The position numbers and the translations under genes are program-made. This document shows, piece after piece, positions 9,187 through 17,532 of a DNA stretch of 64,000 nt; positions within the stretch are counted from its first letter, which is position 1, and the number at the start of each line of letters is the position of its first letter. A model generated the notes under the pieces. It was not told where the DNA came from. It saw only the letters and a list, made by a program, of their open reading frames with translations, and did no database searches. The stretch is from Nostoc sp. UHCC 0926 (GTDB lineage: Bacteria; Cyanobacteriota; Cyanobacteriia; Cyanobacteriales; Nostocaceae), in NCBI RefSeq assembly GCF_028623165.1, contig NZ_CP117768.1, forward strand, positions 3,720,001 to 3,784,000, in the 5' to 3' direction.

Positions 9187-9235
9187 AAGGCCTTGCGCCC
9201 CTACGACAGATGTGGTTCAAATACTTGAATTCTGC
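9187..9235 (+). mobile_element. Partial copy (49 bp) of the 96-bp MITE
   Basis: This piece matches the right half of the element found complete at 52759, 55966 and 60957: AAGGCCTTGCGCCCCTACG, then the conserved ACTTGAATTCTGC end. The left half is replaced by cobW sequence, so insertion or deletion broke both. Confidence 0.75.
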
Positions 9236-9618
9236 AATGTGTAGAAAAAAGTTTTAACCGCAGATATCACGAAGTAGAGATGTGTGACGAAGTTCAATTT
9301 CGCCTCTTTACTAATTCGCAGGTGATATGGAAGGGCATTTAATTTATTGGGCACGAACATTAGCCAAATAAATAAGTGTATCAATCTTTTTTGTGAATAG
9401 TTACGCCAAAAAATTAGCATAAGCGATGTTTACGACGGGCTACGCCTACACAATTTGTGTGAGTTTTTGACCTAGCGATCGCAATTATAAATAGACATAG
9501 GAGTGAAAATTAATTCTGCGTAGACATCTAAGGGCATTTTGCACATTTGGGATGCTCCCGGTTTTAGAGAGGGCGACAAATTAGCAATAAATTATTTTCC
9601 GTGAATTCTTGGTGGTTG

Positions 9619-9786
9619 CCTGAATTCAACAAACAACTCCCCGAATTCAATAAACAACTGCCCGAATTCAATAAACGACTGCCCGAATTTAATAAACGAC
9701 TACCCGAATTCAATAAACGACTACCCGAATTCAATAAACGACTGCCCGAATTCAATAAACGACTGCCCAAATTCAATAAACAGCGG
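9619..9786. repeat. Tandem array A: eight 21-bp units
   Basis: Eight contiguous units with a consensus of CCCGAATTCAATAAACGACT plus G. Units differ by one to four bases; the first and last are most diverged. Because 21 is a multiple of 3, frames stay open on both strands and give artificial heptapeptide ORFs. No gene is associated. Confidence 0.95.
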
Positions 9787-10380
9787 CGATAAGGGACTTC
9801 CAGTTAAAAAAACATCCCATCGTAGGGGCGCAAGACCTTGCGCCCCTACAAATGTACAAATAATTTTGGATAATTTATTTTTTGCTATACCAATTCGCTA
9901 TGAAGATGCACTTAATTTTTATTAAACGAACCGCCCTTCGGGTGACGCTCGTTGCGCTAAAGCGTCTCCCTTTGGGAGAAGACTCGCTAACGCTGCGCTA
10001 ACACCAGTCGCCTACGGCAGGAAACCCGCCTACAGCGCTGGTTCACCAAGTACGCCAAATACGCCAAGGAAGAAGGAATAATCATTAAGTGCAAGTTTAG
10101 GGAGAATTGGTATTAGTCCCTAATGTTGGTTTAGCCGCGTTCAGCACTAGTTCAGTCTTTTTCTCAAATTCTGCATCTTGTTTACCTTTACAAAGTCAGA
10201 AGCTAGATGTCTAACGCTACCGTTGCCATTGCTCACTTCTTCGGCAGATATAGCCTCAAGTTGTGGCTGGCAACCCCACAGCCTGGTCATCAGTCGCAGC
10301 AGTAGCCTTCGTGGGAAAGACCAATAAATGGAAACTCAAAATTGGTCATCATGCGTAGGCGCAGCCCGCCGCAGGCTTCG
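9787..10380. repeat. Intergenic region rich in short dispersed repeats
   Basis: At 9824-9851 there is a palindrome, TAGGGGCGCAAGACC and its near-complement, equal to the core of the 96-bp MITE. Around 9940-10040 and 10350-10380 lie GC-rich short palindromes of the kind scattered in Nostoc genomes. Between 10130 and 10320 there is possibly decayed coding sequence that I cannot assign. Confidence 0.6.
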
Positions 10381-11382
10381 CTACTTAACCAAGCTTGAGG
10401 GAGTTTGGTTGGCAAAATTTCTGTCCATCAATTCTCTACTCCCGTTCGCCCGCACAGCGCGGAACATTCCAAATCGACACAGCCCTGCACCAAACGCCAA
10501 ACGCATCAGCAAAAACGTCGGCACCTCGCGCACAGACTTGATGAAACCAGACAGTCCAAAACGCAGAAATCCGCTCGGTCGAACCACTCCTTGCCAGAGC
10601 GAATCTAACCAAGAAGGAAGCGTTTCTTGCGTCCAGTCTGCCGTAATTACCTCTCCCTCGACTAAGGAAGTCTCTGCTAAAAGTTCGGAGAATCCCTCAA
10701 TGCTAGAAAAAGCTGGATGAGACCACTGATCTAGGAGTTGTCGCATCACTGGTTTCTCCCAGAAATTTAGCGGCTTTTGGCGGTCATCCCTCTGATTCCA
10801 GTCAGCTACAACCAACACTCCACCAGGCTTTAGCACCCGGATTAATTCTCTAGCAAAAACAGCTTTATCTGGCATATGTGGCCCGGCTTCAATTGACCAG
10901 ACCACATCAAAACTGGCATCTGGAAACGATAATGCCATCGCATCATCGACCGCAAACTGGGCGTTTACCTCTTGGGGCGTTAACTCCTGGGCACGCTTCA
11001 CCTGAATAGGGCTAATCGTAATCCCTGTGACAGCAAACCCATAATCTCGCGCTAAAATCCGGCTGCTGCCCCCAATACCACAGCCAACATCTAAGACAGT
11101 AGTACCAGGAGGTAATTTTTCTATTCCACCCCATTTAACCATTTCATGTACAAAGTCAGATTTAGCAGCCAAAAAATCCTTCTGTCGTGGCGGCGAACCG
11201 TAATGACCGAGGTGAATGTGTTCCCCCCAATAAAACTCTAAGATGCCGTCAGCAGTCCATTGATCGTAGGAATTGGCAACTGTGGCTGAGGATTGATACT
11301 TGCGGGCAGTCAGCAAATAAGTCGCAATTCCTACTACCAAAAGCAGAAGAAAACCAATTAGAAAATATAATGAAATTAACAT
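10381..11382 (-). CDS. MPBQ/MSBQ methyltransferase (tocopherol and plastoquinone pathway)
   Basis: The 333-residue protein begins with one membrane anchor (LYFLIGFLLLLVVGIATYLL), followed by a SAM-dependent methyltransferase domain with motif I VLDVGCGIGGSSR near 107-119, DDAMALSFPD and VLKPGGVLVVADWN. The body, including EFYWGEHIHLGHYG and FIKSVREVPT, closely resembles Synechocystis 2-methyl-6-phytylbenzoquinone methyltransferase, as I remember that protein. It would methylate prenylated benzoquinols at the membrane. It lies downstream of riboswitch 3 on the same strand, but 750 bp away and behind an unrelated ORF, so B12 control is not established. Confidence 0.85.
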   Translation of the reverse strand: MLISLYFLIGFLLLLVVGIATYLLTARKYQSSATVANSYDQWTADGILEFYWGEHIHLGHYGSPPRQKDFLAAKSDFVHEMVKWGGIEKLPPGTTVLDVGCGIGGSSRILARDYGFAVTGITISPIQVKRAQELTPQEVNAQFAVDDAMALSFPDASFDVVWSIEAGPHMPDKAVFARELIRVLKPGGVLVVADWNQRDDRQKPLNFWEKPVMRQLLDQWSHPAFSSIEGFSELLAETSLVEGEVITADWTQETLPSWLDSLWQGVVRPSGFLRFGLSGFIKSVREVPTFLLMRLAFGAGLCRFGMFRAVRANGSRELMDRNFANQTPSSLVK

Positions 11383-11500
11383 TGTTTTGAACGCTCCTCT
11401 AGGCCTACCGTAGATAGATTTTTTGCACGAATCTCGTAGCCATGAATTTTGTAGCAGGAACCCTTGACAAGAAAGCAGAGGGGTAGAAGAGAAAGAAGAT

Positions 11501-11773
11501 TTACTTTTGGAGTCGAGCTAAGGGTTTGCTCGTTGCTCGTCCCGAATCAGACGAGCGATGGCGTAACCGCCCGCAGTCGGCGATGCCTACGGCGAGCGGA
11601 GCTAACGCAGTATAAATCTTTCCATACATCGACATTGCAATATTTTGCATACCTCGAATAATTTTCCCTGGAAATAGACGGGGCTTGTGTTTGTCTTGGG
11701 GAATCGTTTGTTTGACAAAGGGATGAACAGCAGTGGGTATCTTCCCAGTTCGGTGAAGATAGAATTTCGGCAT
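11501..11773 (-). CDS. Unrecognised short ORF, possibly a gene remnant
   Basis: The frame encodes 90 residues beginning MPKFYLHRTGKIPTAVHP. The first 55 or so look like real protein (balanced composition, RLFPGKIIRGMQNIAMSMYG), while the rest (from about 11600 down) translates a palindromic dispersed repeat, GATGCCTACGGCGAGC and flanks. A repeat has probably replaced the original C-terminus. It is the first frame downstream of riboswitch 3 and so may be what remains of its target gene. I cannot name a family. Confidence 0.3.
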   Translation of the reverse strand: MPKFYLHRTGKIPTAVHPFVKQTIPQDKHKPRLFPGKIIRGMQNIAMSMYGKIYTALAPLAVGIADCGRLRHRSSDSGRATSKPLARLQK

Positions 11774-12127
11774 GATAATTAACCAAAGTATTAATCTAGT
11801 AAATTAGCAATTTCTATGCGTAATTGGGAAAGCATTTGTTCGGTAGTGGAACAGGACTGTGTAAATCATTCACGCCATTTCCTACCTGTTTGGAACAACT
11901 TCCATCTATTAATTAATCCAGGGTTTCGTTGTTGCTACGACTATTTTAAAGCGATATTCTCACAGCAAATAGCTGTCACCATCGCTGTATCGCTCATACG
12001 CAATTTCTATTATGAATTAATCGCCTACCGTCTCATAGAAAGCCGTAACCTGTAGCGTCCTGATATGTGGGGTTATGAGAATGTAAAGCCTAGTAGTTGT
12101 AGAAATATTCATAAAAATACTTAATCT
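11774..12127. other. Leader-like region downstream of riboswitch 3
   Basis: The right part (about 12020-12127) is a diverged copy of the leader that follows riboswitch 2: AAGCCGTAA followed by TAGCG and the TAAATATT/GAATATT segment are shared. The start codon of the leader ORF has become ATT. The left part has no recognisable gene; ATTAGCAATTTC at about 11805 resembles a half-site of the operator at 6041. Confidence 0.45.
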
Positions 12128-12276
12128 GTGCCTCGCAGATGTACAAAATTTACAAGTCAACTTCGGCGGGCATTCTGACTCACAAGGCAAGCCTTGATTA
12201 CAGCTGCGGGACAGCACCGGATTCACACCGGACTTTCCCCGTTTCCTCTAGTGGCTGTTCCCCACTAGAACCGAGA
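12128..12276 (-). promoter_or_regulatory. Cobalamin riboswitch 3
   Basis: On the minus strand 12201-12240 has GGGGAAAGTCCGG, TGTGAATCCGGTGC and TGTCCCGCAGCTG, and the B12 box GTCAGAATGCCCGCC is at 12165-12179. The aptamer looks intact. It points away from nrdA, so it cannot control nrdAB directly; on its own side only the unrecognised ORF and the methyltransferase gene follow. It may be an orphan whose target was lost. Confidence 0.9.
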
Positions 12277-12556
12277 TTCCCCTGCATATTAACACAACTG
12301 TGATTTGCTTGCATAAAAATCAATGGTCGATCTATACTGGCATTCGTCATTAATCGGAGCAAGTTTCATTCTTTACCAAAGCTTGCTCTGGATTTTTATT
12401 GGACAATTCTTCTGCAATTTTTCAACCCAAAAAACTTTTTCGGGTTGCCAGCGTTTTGTGACATAGCGCTGACAATTTTTTGACATTGCCAAACCTAGTT
12501 AAGAATTCTTTTCCATTTTTGCAATTATTCTTCTACAATTTATCAACACATCTTGT
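12277..12556. promoter_or_regulatory. Divergent promoter region between riboswitch 3 and nrdA
   Basis: About 280 AT-rich bases separate the two transcription units and should contain both promoters. No NrdR box pair was recognised. No strong Shine-Dalgarno sequence precedes the nrdA ATG. Confidence 0.4.
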
Positions 12557-14812
12557 ATGCAAGCTCCATCTACACTCTCTCTTGGCTCCACAACGGATAT
12601 CCATGTCATTCGTCGTGATGGTTCGACGACATCGTTGGAAATTAATAAAATTCGCACAGTGGTTAATTGGGCTTGTTGCGGACTTTCAACAAATTCCATT
12701 GCTCTAGAAGCACATCTGACAACTCGATTGCGTCCCGGCATTACCACGCGAGAAATTCAAGATAATTTAATTCGCTGTGCCTTGGATTTGTGTAGTCCTG
12801 AAGAACCTGATTGGCGCTATGTAGCAGGTCGCTTACATATTTGGAGTTTGTGGAAAGATACTAAAGTTAGCCGTGGCTATCAGTACGGGTACTATGCTCG
12901 GACTGTACATTTCAAAGTTCTAGAAGGACAATACGATCGCCGCATCTTGACCTACTCTCCTGAAGAGTTAGAGATTGCTAACACTTGGATAAATCCCGAC
13001 TGGGATGCCGATTATGATTATGCGGGAGCGGTATTACTGACGAAGCGATATCTTTTGGCGAATGAGTTGCCTCAAGAAGCATTTTTGACTTGTGCGCTCT
13101 TGATTGCCTCCGTGGAAACACCAGATAAGCGATTAACCTGGGCAAAGCAATTTTATGAAGCGATCGCTCATCGTCAAATATCTTTAGCAACACCCATTTT
13201 GGCGAACTTACGGATTCCCAATGGCTCCCTTGCTAGTTGTTTCATTACGGCAATGGACGATAATTTGGAAAGTATTTTTGGCGGCATTCATGATGCGGCT
13301 CGCATTTCCAAAAATGGCGGCGGTGTGGGGGTGAATCTGTCTCGGATTCGAGCAACAGGTAGTTGGGTGATGGGCAAGGCGAATGCATCAGGTGGTGTGG
13401 TTCCCTGGATTAAGTTGTTAAATGATACAGCGATCGCAGTTAATCAAGGTGGACGCAGAGCAGGTGCTGTTACTGTGAGTCTAGATGTTTGGCATTTGGA
13501 CTTACCCGAATTTTTGGAAATGCAAACCGAAAGTGGGGACGGGCGACGCAAAGCTTATGACGTGTTCCCGCAATTGGTTGTCAGTGACGAATTTATGCGG
13601 CGAGTAGCAGCAGATACAGAATGGACTTTAGTTGATCCTTATGAGGTACGAACTCGTTTAGGCATTGAACTAGCTTCAACTTGGGGTGAAGCATTTGAAC
13701 GTGCCTATCTTCAAATCGAAGCCAGTTTAGATAACTCAATTACACTCTACAAACGGGTGAATGCGCGTCTTTTACTCAAACAGGTGATGCGAACCCAATT
13801 AGAAACCGGGATGCCTTATCTGTGGTTCAAAGATACCGCGAACCGAGCTAATCCCAATCAGCATCAGGGCTATATTCCAGGTGGAAACCTTTGTCAAGAA
13901 TCATGGTCAAATGTAAAACCAGGTGAAGAAGCACATACGTGTAATCTTGTTAGTATTAATCTTGCGAATTTAGAAAATGAGCAGCGAGCAGAGATTTGTC
14001 AAATTGCAGTACGTATACTAGATAACACCATTGAACTGACCTCACCGCCATTTGCTGCTAGTGCCACTCACAACGCCAAATATCGCACAATTGGGGTAGG
14101 CTGTATGGGATTAGCCGATTGGTTAGCAAAACGTCATCTCACCTACACCCATCTTCAGGAAATCAGTGATTTATTTGAAGACATTGGTTACTATTGCACC
14201 GCAGCATCAATGGAACTGGCTCAGGAACGAGGTGCGTATCCTGCTTTTGGGGGTAGTGAATGGAGCAAGGGACATTTAATCGGAGCAAAGCCTGTGGATT
14301 GGTTTAAGCAACACGCAAGTCAACCAGAACGCTTTTTACAACTGAGTCAGGATATCAAACAACATGGGATTCGCAATTCACATATTACTGCGATCGCACC
14401 TAACACTTCTTCATCTTTAGTTCAGGGTTGTACAGCCAGTGTTTTACCCGTTTACAGCAAATTCTTTTATGAAAAGTGGGCCAAGGGTTCAGTACCCATC
14501 GCACCGCCTTACATTCGGGATCATTTATGGTTCTATGTCGAAAATAAGACACTGGATCAGAAAAAAGTGGTGAAAGCGATCGCTACAATCCAACAATGGA
14601 TTGATACAGGAATTTCAATGGAATTGCTATTTAACCTAAATGCTGGAGTCTATTTCCCCGACGAACCAGAGCGTTCTCTCACCGCTCTTGATATTTTTGA
14701 AACCCTAATGCTGGCTTGGGAATTAGGTTGTAAAGCAATCTACTACATTCGCACCGTCCAAAAAGACAGTTTCAAAGAATCGAACGAGCAATGTGTTGCT
14801 TGTGCAAGCTGA
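12557..14812 (+). CDS. nrdA: Ribonucleoside-diphosphate reductase class Ia, alpha subunit
   Basis: This 751-residue catalytic subunit reduces ribonucleoside diphosphates to deoxy forms, using a radical made by NrdB. An ATP-cone occupies about residues 14-100 (DIHVIRRDGSTTSLEINKIR). Active-site features are visible: Cys in NGSLASCFI near 226, NLCQE near 443-447, Cys in HTCNLVSINL near 461, paired tyrosines in CKAIYYIRTV, and the C-terminal redox pair CVAC. nrdB follows after 135 bp. Class Ia needs oxygen and iron but no B12, unlike the class II enzyme common in cyanobacteria. The oppositely oriented riboswitch 3 does not regulate it directly. Confidence 0.97.
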   Translation: MQAPSTLSLGSTTDIHVIRRDGSTTSLEINKIRTVVNWACCGLSTNSIALEAHLTTRLRPGITTREIQDNLIRCALDLCSPEEPDWRYVAGRLHIWSLWKDTKVSRGYQYGYYARTVHFKVLEGQYDRRILTYSPEELEIANTWINPDWDADYDYAGAVLLTKRYLLANELPQEAFLTCALLIASVETPDKRLTWAKQFYEAIAHRQISLATPILANLRIPNGSLASCFITAMDDNLESIFGGIHDAARISKNGGGVGVNLSRIRATGSWVMGKANASGGVVPWIKLLNDTAIAVNQGGRRAGAVTVSLDVWHLDLPEFLEMQTESGDGRRKAYDVFPQLVVSDEFMRRVAADTEWTLVDPYEVRTRLGIELASTWGEAFERAYLQIEASLDNSITLYKRVNARLLLKQVMRTQLETGMPYLWFKDTANRANPNQHQGYIPGGNLCQESWSNVKPGEEAHTCNLVSINLANLENEQRAEICQIAVRILDNTIELTSPPFAASATHNAKYRTIGVGCMGLADWLAKRHLTYTHLQEISDLFEDIGYYCTAASMELAQERGAYPAFGGSEWSKGHLIGAKPVDWFKQHASQPERFLQLSQDIKQHGIRNSHITAIAPNTSSSLVQGCTASVLPVYSKFFYEKWAKGSVPIAPPYIRDHLWFYVENKTLDQKKVVKAIATIQQWIDTGISMELLFNLNAGVYFPDEPERSLTALDIFETLMLAWELGCKAIYYIRTVQKDSFKESNEQCVACAS

Positions 14813-14947
14813 ACTACCGATCTGGATGAAGCGGAAAGTTGTGGCTTAGGGGTTCGCACGCCACTTGCTCTACTTGGGGAAGCCCCAAGACCGCAGTGGC
14901 TCCTCAATAGTAAACTCTTCAAAAAAACTAATCAGAACCAACTCAAA
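14813..14947. repeat. nrdA-nrdB spacer with a dispersed hairpin
   Basis: The spacer contains a long imperfect hairpin: GCCACTTGC and GCAGTGGC as outer arms, TTGGGGAAGCCCCAA as inner hairpin. The inner part with its AGACCGC tail recurs inside the tnpB gene at about 63281-63303. It may act as an RNA processing or stability element between the two genes. Confidence 0.6.
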
Positions 14948-16273
14948 ATGTACCAACCAAGACAATCATTAATGCCGATTAATCCCGTTTTCAATCCGAA
15001 CGGGAACGATAATACAGCCAACCGTTTAATCTGGTTCGGAGAGACTACGAACTTAATGCAATTAAACGACGTTCGCTACTCGTGGGCTGTGTCTCTCTAT
15101 CGGCAAATGCGCGAGAACTTCTGGATTAACTAGGTAGTCCAGATTAAATTCCTTGAAAACGGGGGAAACCTATTCATAGACAATCCCGTGCCAAGCTCGT
15201 TGCTAAACGAGAAGGTGTAGAGACTATCCAAATTCACAATAAGTGAAAAGTAGAGTAGGCTGCAAGCGATTGGCAGTCGAAGCGGGGAACTTCTTATCAA
15301 AAGATAAGTTGATGATATAGTCCGATCTCTAAGGTGACTTAGAGCAGCTTGAAAAAGCGGGTAAGCAGTAGCTAATCTTACTGAACACAAATGACCTGAA
15401 AAGATTGATATTACTCAGGATGTAACAGATTACATCAATCTCACGCCTGGGGAACGACGTGCATTTGATGGCATCCTGAGTTACCTGACGTTTCTCGATT
15501 CAGTACAAACCTGTAATGTGCCTCACATCAAAAACAGCGTGACTGCACCAGAAATAGCGCTATGTATGGCAGAACAAATTTCCCAAGAGGCGATGCACAA
15601 TCAGTCCTATCAATACATCATTGAGACAGTGATTCCGAGCGATCGCCGGACACACGTCTATGATTTTTGGCGGAGCGATCGCATTCTCAAACAACGATGC
15701 GAATTCATCGCCGGACTATACCAAAAGTATGTCGATAACCCGACACCAGAGAATTATTTCATATCGCTGTTAGCAGATTATTTGTTAGAAGGATTGTATT
15801 TCTACAACGGGTTTATATTTTTCTACAATCTGTCATCACGGATGCTGATGTCTGGGAGTGCCGATATCTTTAGAATGATTAACCGAGATGAACTCTCCCA
15901 TGTGCGGCTGTATCAAAAATTGATTCCAGAAGCGATGCAAGTTTTCCCCCACAGCCGCGAACAAATTTATGAAATGTTTGCTTTAGCCGTCGAGCATGAA
16001 TGCAAGTGGACAGGACATATTGTCGGAGATGATATTCTTGGCATTACAGCCAACAGTACAGAACACTACACAAAATATCTGGCAAATACTCGCTTGAAGG
16101 CGATCGGATTAGAGGCATTATTTCCAGAAGCTATCTACAAGAAAAGCCCCTATGCTCACTTGGAGCGTTTCTCAGATACCAAAAAAGAAGCTCACACGAA
16201 GGCAAACTTCTTTGAAGCAAGTGTGACCAGTTACGTCATGTCCTCTAGCATTGAAGGTTGGGATGATTTCTAA
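14948..16273 (+). CDS. nrdB: Ribonucleoside-diphosphate reductase class Ia, beta subunit, split by a group I intron
   Basis: The gene is join(14948..15126, 15394..16273), giving 352 residues after splicing. Exon 1 ends two bases into codon 60 (AT), and exon 2 supplies A, restoring an unbroken frame through FWIPEKIDITQDV. All diiron ligands and the radical tyrosine are present at spliced positions Asp95 (FLDSVQ), Glu125, His128, Tyr132 (QEAMHNQSYQYII), Glu192 (YLLEGLY), Glu226 and His229 (RDELSHVRL), with spacings like the E. coli protein. It makes the tyrosyl radical used by NrdA. Read without splicing, the frame stops at 15131-15133, and the second part would seem to begin at a false GTG at 15518. 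Confidence 0.95.
15127..15393 (+). ncRNA. Group I intron (IA2-like, phage type) in nrdB
   Basis: The 267-nt intron has no ORF. P1 pairs exon TCTGGAT (15120-15126) with the guide GTCCAGA (15137-15143), placing a U-G wobble at the splice site. P10 pairs exon 2 ACCT (15394-15397) with AGGT (15132-15135). The intron ends in G at 15393. P7 is GACTAT (15222-15227) with ATAGTC (15317-15322), the latter within the classic GATATAGTCC. P9 is CTCTAAG, loop GTGA, CTTAGAG (15327-15344). ACGGGGGAAACC (15159-15170) and GACAATCCCGTGC (15179-15191) closely resemble the T4 td intron core as I recall it. An extra hairpin TTCACAATAAGTGAA lies after P7, as in subgroup IA. Confidence 0.95.
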
Positions 16274-16301
16274 GAGGGGTTTATTATTGGTTTAGATGTA
16301 G

Positions 16302-16327
16302 AGACACGATATATCGTGTCTTTAAAA
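16302..16327 (+). terminator. Likely terminator of nrdAB
   Basis: AGACACGATATATCGTGTCT is a perfect 20-bp palindrome starting 29 bp after the nrdB stop and is followed by TTTAAAAA. The T-run is short, so termination may be weak; similar palindromes are also scattered in cyanobacterial genomes. Confidence 0.5.
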
Positions 16328-16458
16328 ATGCGTTCCTGCTGCGAAGCACAATATTTTCGACCAGAATGCTGTGAGGCGAGAGCCAAGATCAGTGCGCTAT
16401 TCTCAAGAGAGAACTTGGTAGCCTCTTAAAGCTCTTGAAATCTGATTCAGCAGTAATA

Positions 16459-17532
16459 ATGATTGTTAATCGTCCACTCAGCTTAGAAAAAATTCCGTAT
16501 TATAAGCGCCTGCCACACTTACCTTTTGCTCCCAACTTTTCTGTTTTACCAGAAGTCCTTAACATGGACATTCTTAGATTAGATGGTCTTAAACCAATAA
16601 CATTAGATATTGCTAGACTGTATCCTTCTGAAATTCCACTACAACCATCTCAAGAAGCCATTGATTACTATTTAAGGCAAGAAATCAAGTTTCAAATGGT
16701 ATTTATAGTAGCCAATTTCTATGATTTGAGATGTTCAGACAATGTAATTCAGGGAAGACCCTACAGTATCTCCCTTATCCCAGCATCAAAAAGAGGTAAG
16801 CCACAGGAAATGAGTGCTACATTTTTCAAGAACTTTTCTATAGAAAAAGTCTTGGAACAAGAACCTGTATATCTAAATTTCAACCCATTTAAAGGAGAAT
16901 GGGATTTATTTGGAAGCTTTGGAACTTTTTTCAATTCACAAAGTAATCTGGATATCTATACTGACTCGATTGGATTCATTATTGGCGTGTATTTCTTGGC
17001 AAGCAAGTATAACAAACGGGATATACTCCTCACAGACATAGTTTCTGCTGACAACCGTACTCGAAGAAAATACCGTGATTATAGAATCAAGCGTTATTAC
17101 ACTTCCTTCTCAAAGTTAGAGATTCGTAAGCTGTGGGGAGCAGATTCTCCTATAGAATTATTTCTAATTCACGCTTTAGCAAACAAAGGGCTTTTTCCGA
17201 AAATTCAAACGTCCATTTTTAAAGATGGATCTGTTTATGCAAATTTCTACGACATGGTTTCAGCTTTCAATGTGAAGGAGGAACATCATCTTATTACAGC
17301 CGTTGACCTATATTTTGAGCAAGAGAAGTTAGCAGTTTTTTGTGATTCTAAGCAGTATCACAGTACTGATGAAGCGAAACGGAAAGATGAAAGAATTAGT
17401 GAAAGACTTGCTACTCTCGGTATTAATTCTCTTAGAATTCAAGGCACTGATATAGTTCAAAATTTACCAGGATGTGTAGCTCAGATTGAGGCATGTTTAA
17501 ACAATTCCTTCAATTGGAATCAGGTGGAGTAG
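16459..17532 (+). CDS. Hypothetical protein with a C-terminal DUF559/Vsr-like PD-(D/E)XK nuclease domain
   Basis: The frame opens at a TTG (16435), but the ATG at 16459 starts MIVNRPLSLEKIPYYKR and is preferred; the protein then has 357 residues. The N-terminal 220 residues match no family I know. The last 125 look like a compact nuclease: SPIELFLIHALANKG with the helix glutamate, ITAVDLYFEQEKLAVFCDSK with Asp and the D-x-K pair, QYHSTDEAKRKDERISE, and LRIQG. That order fits DUF559/Vsr-type endonucleases. No methyltransferase is adjacent. It could be a DNA repair or defence nuclease; the substrate cannot be inferred. Confidence 0.65.
   Translation: MIVNRPLSLEKIPYYKRLPHLPFAPNFSVLPEVLNMDILRLDGLKPITLDIARLYPSEIPLQPSQEAIDYYLRQEIKFQMVFIVANFYDLRCSDNVIQGRPYSISLIPASKRGKPQEMSATFFKNFSIEKVLEQEPVYLNFNPFKGEWDLFGSFGTFFNSQSNLDIYTDSIGFIIGVYFLASKYNKRDILLTDIVSADNRTRRKYRDYRIKRYYTSFSKLEIRKLWGADSPIELFLIHALANKGLFPKIQTSIFKDGSVYANFYDMVSAFNVKEEHHLITAVDLYFEQEKLAVFCDSKQYHSTDEAKRKDERISERLATLGINSLRIQGTDIVQNLPGCVAQIEACLNNSFNWNQVE

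Noticed and set aside
9564-9792. Heptapeptide-repeat ORFs on both strands (NSGSRLL and PEFNKRL types)
   Set aside because: They only translate the 21-bp array A; the period keeps any frame open and no start, signal or conserved flank exists.
10328-10720. 130-codon plus-strand ORF
   Set aside because: Antisense to the MPBQ methyltransferase gene; a shadow frame.
11816-12055. 79-codon plus-strand ORF
   Set aside because: It overlaps the leader of riboswitch 3 on the other strand, with no ribosome site and no family.
12017-12226. 69-codon minus-strand ORF inside riboswitch 3
   Set aside because: It runs through the aptamer itself; only its 3' portion resembles the leader ORF.
12128-12556. Cobalamin riboswitch controlling nrdA
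   Set aside because: Riboswitch 3 is on the minus strand (core and B12 box read leftwards), so it is not in the nrdA leader.
15518-16273. nrdB beginning at GTG 15518 as a complete gene
   Set aside because: It would lack Asp95 and the first 101 residues; splicing of the intron restores them.
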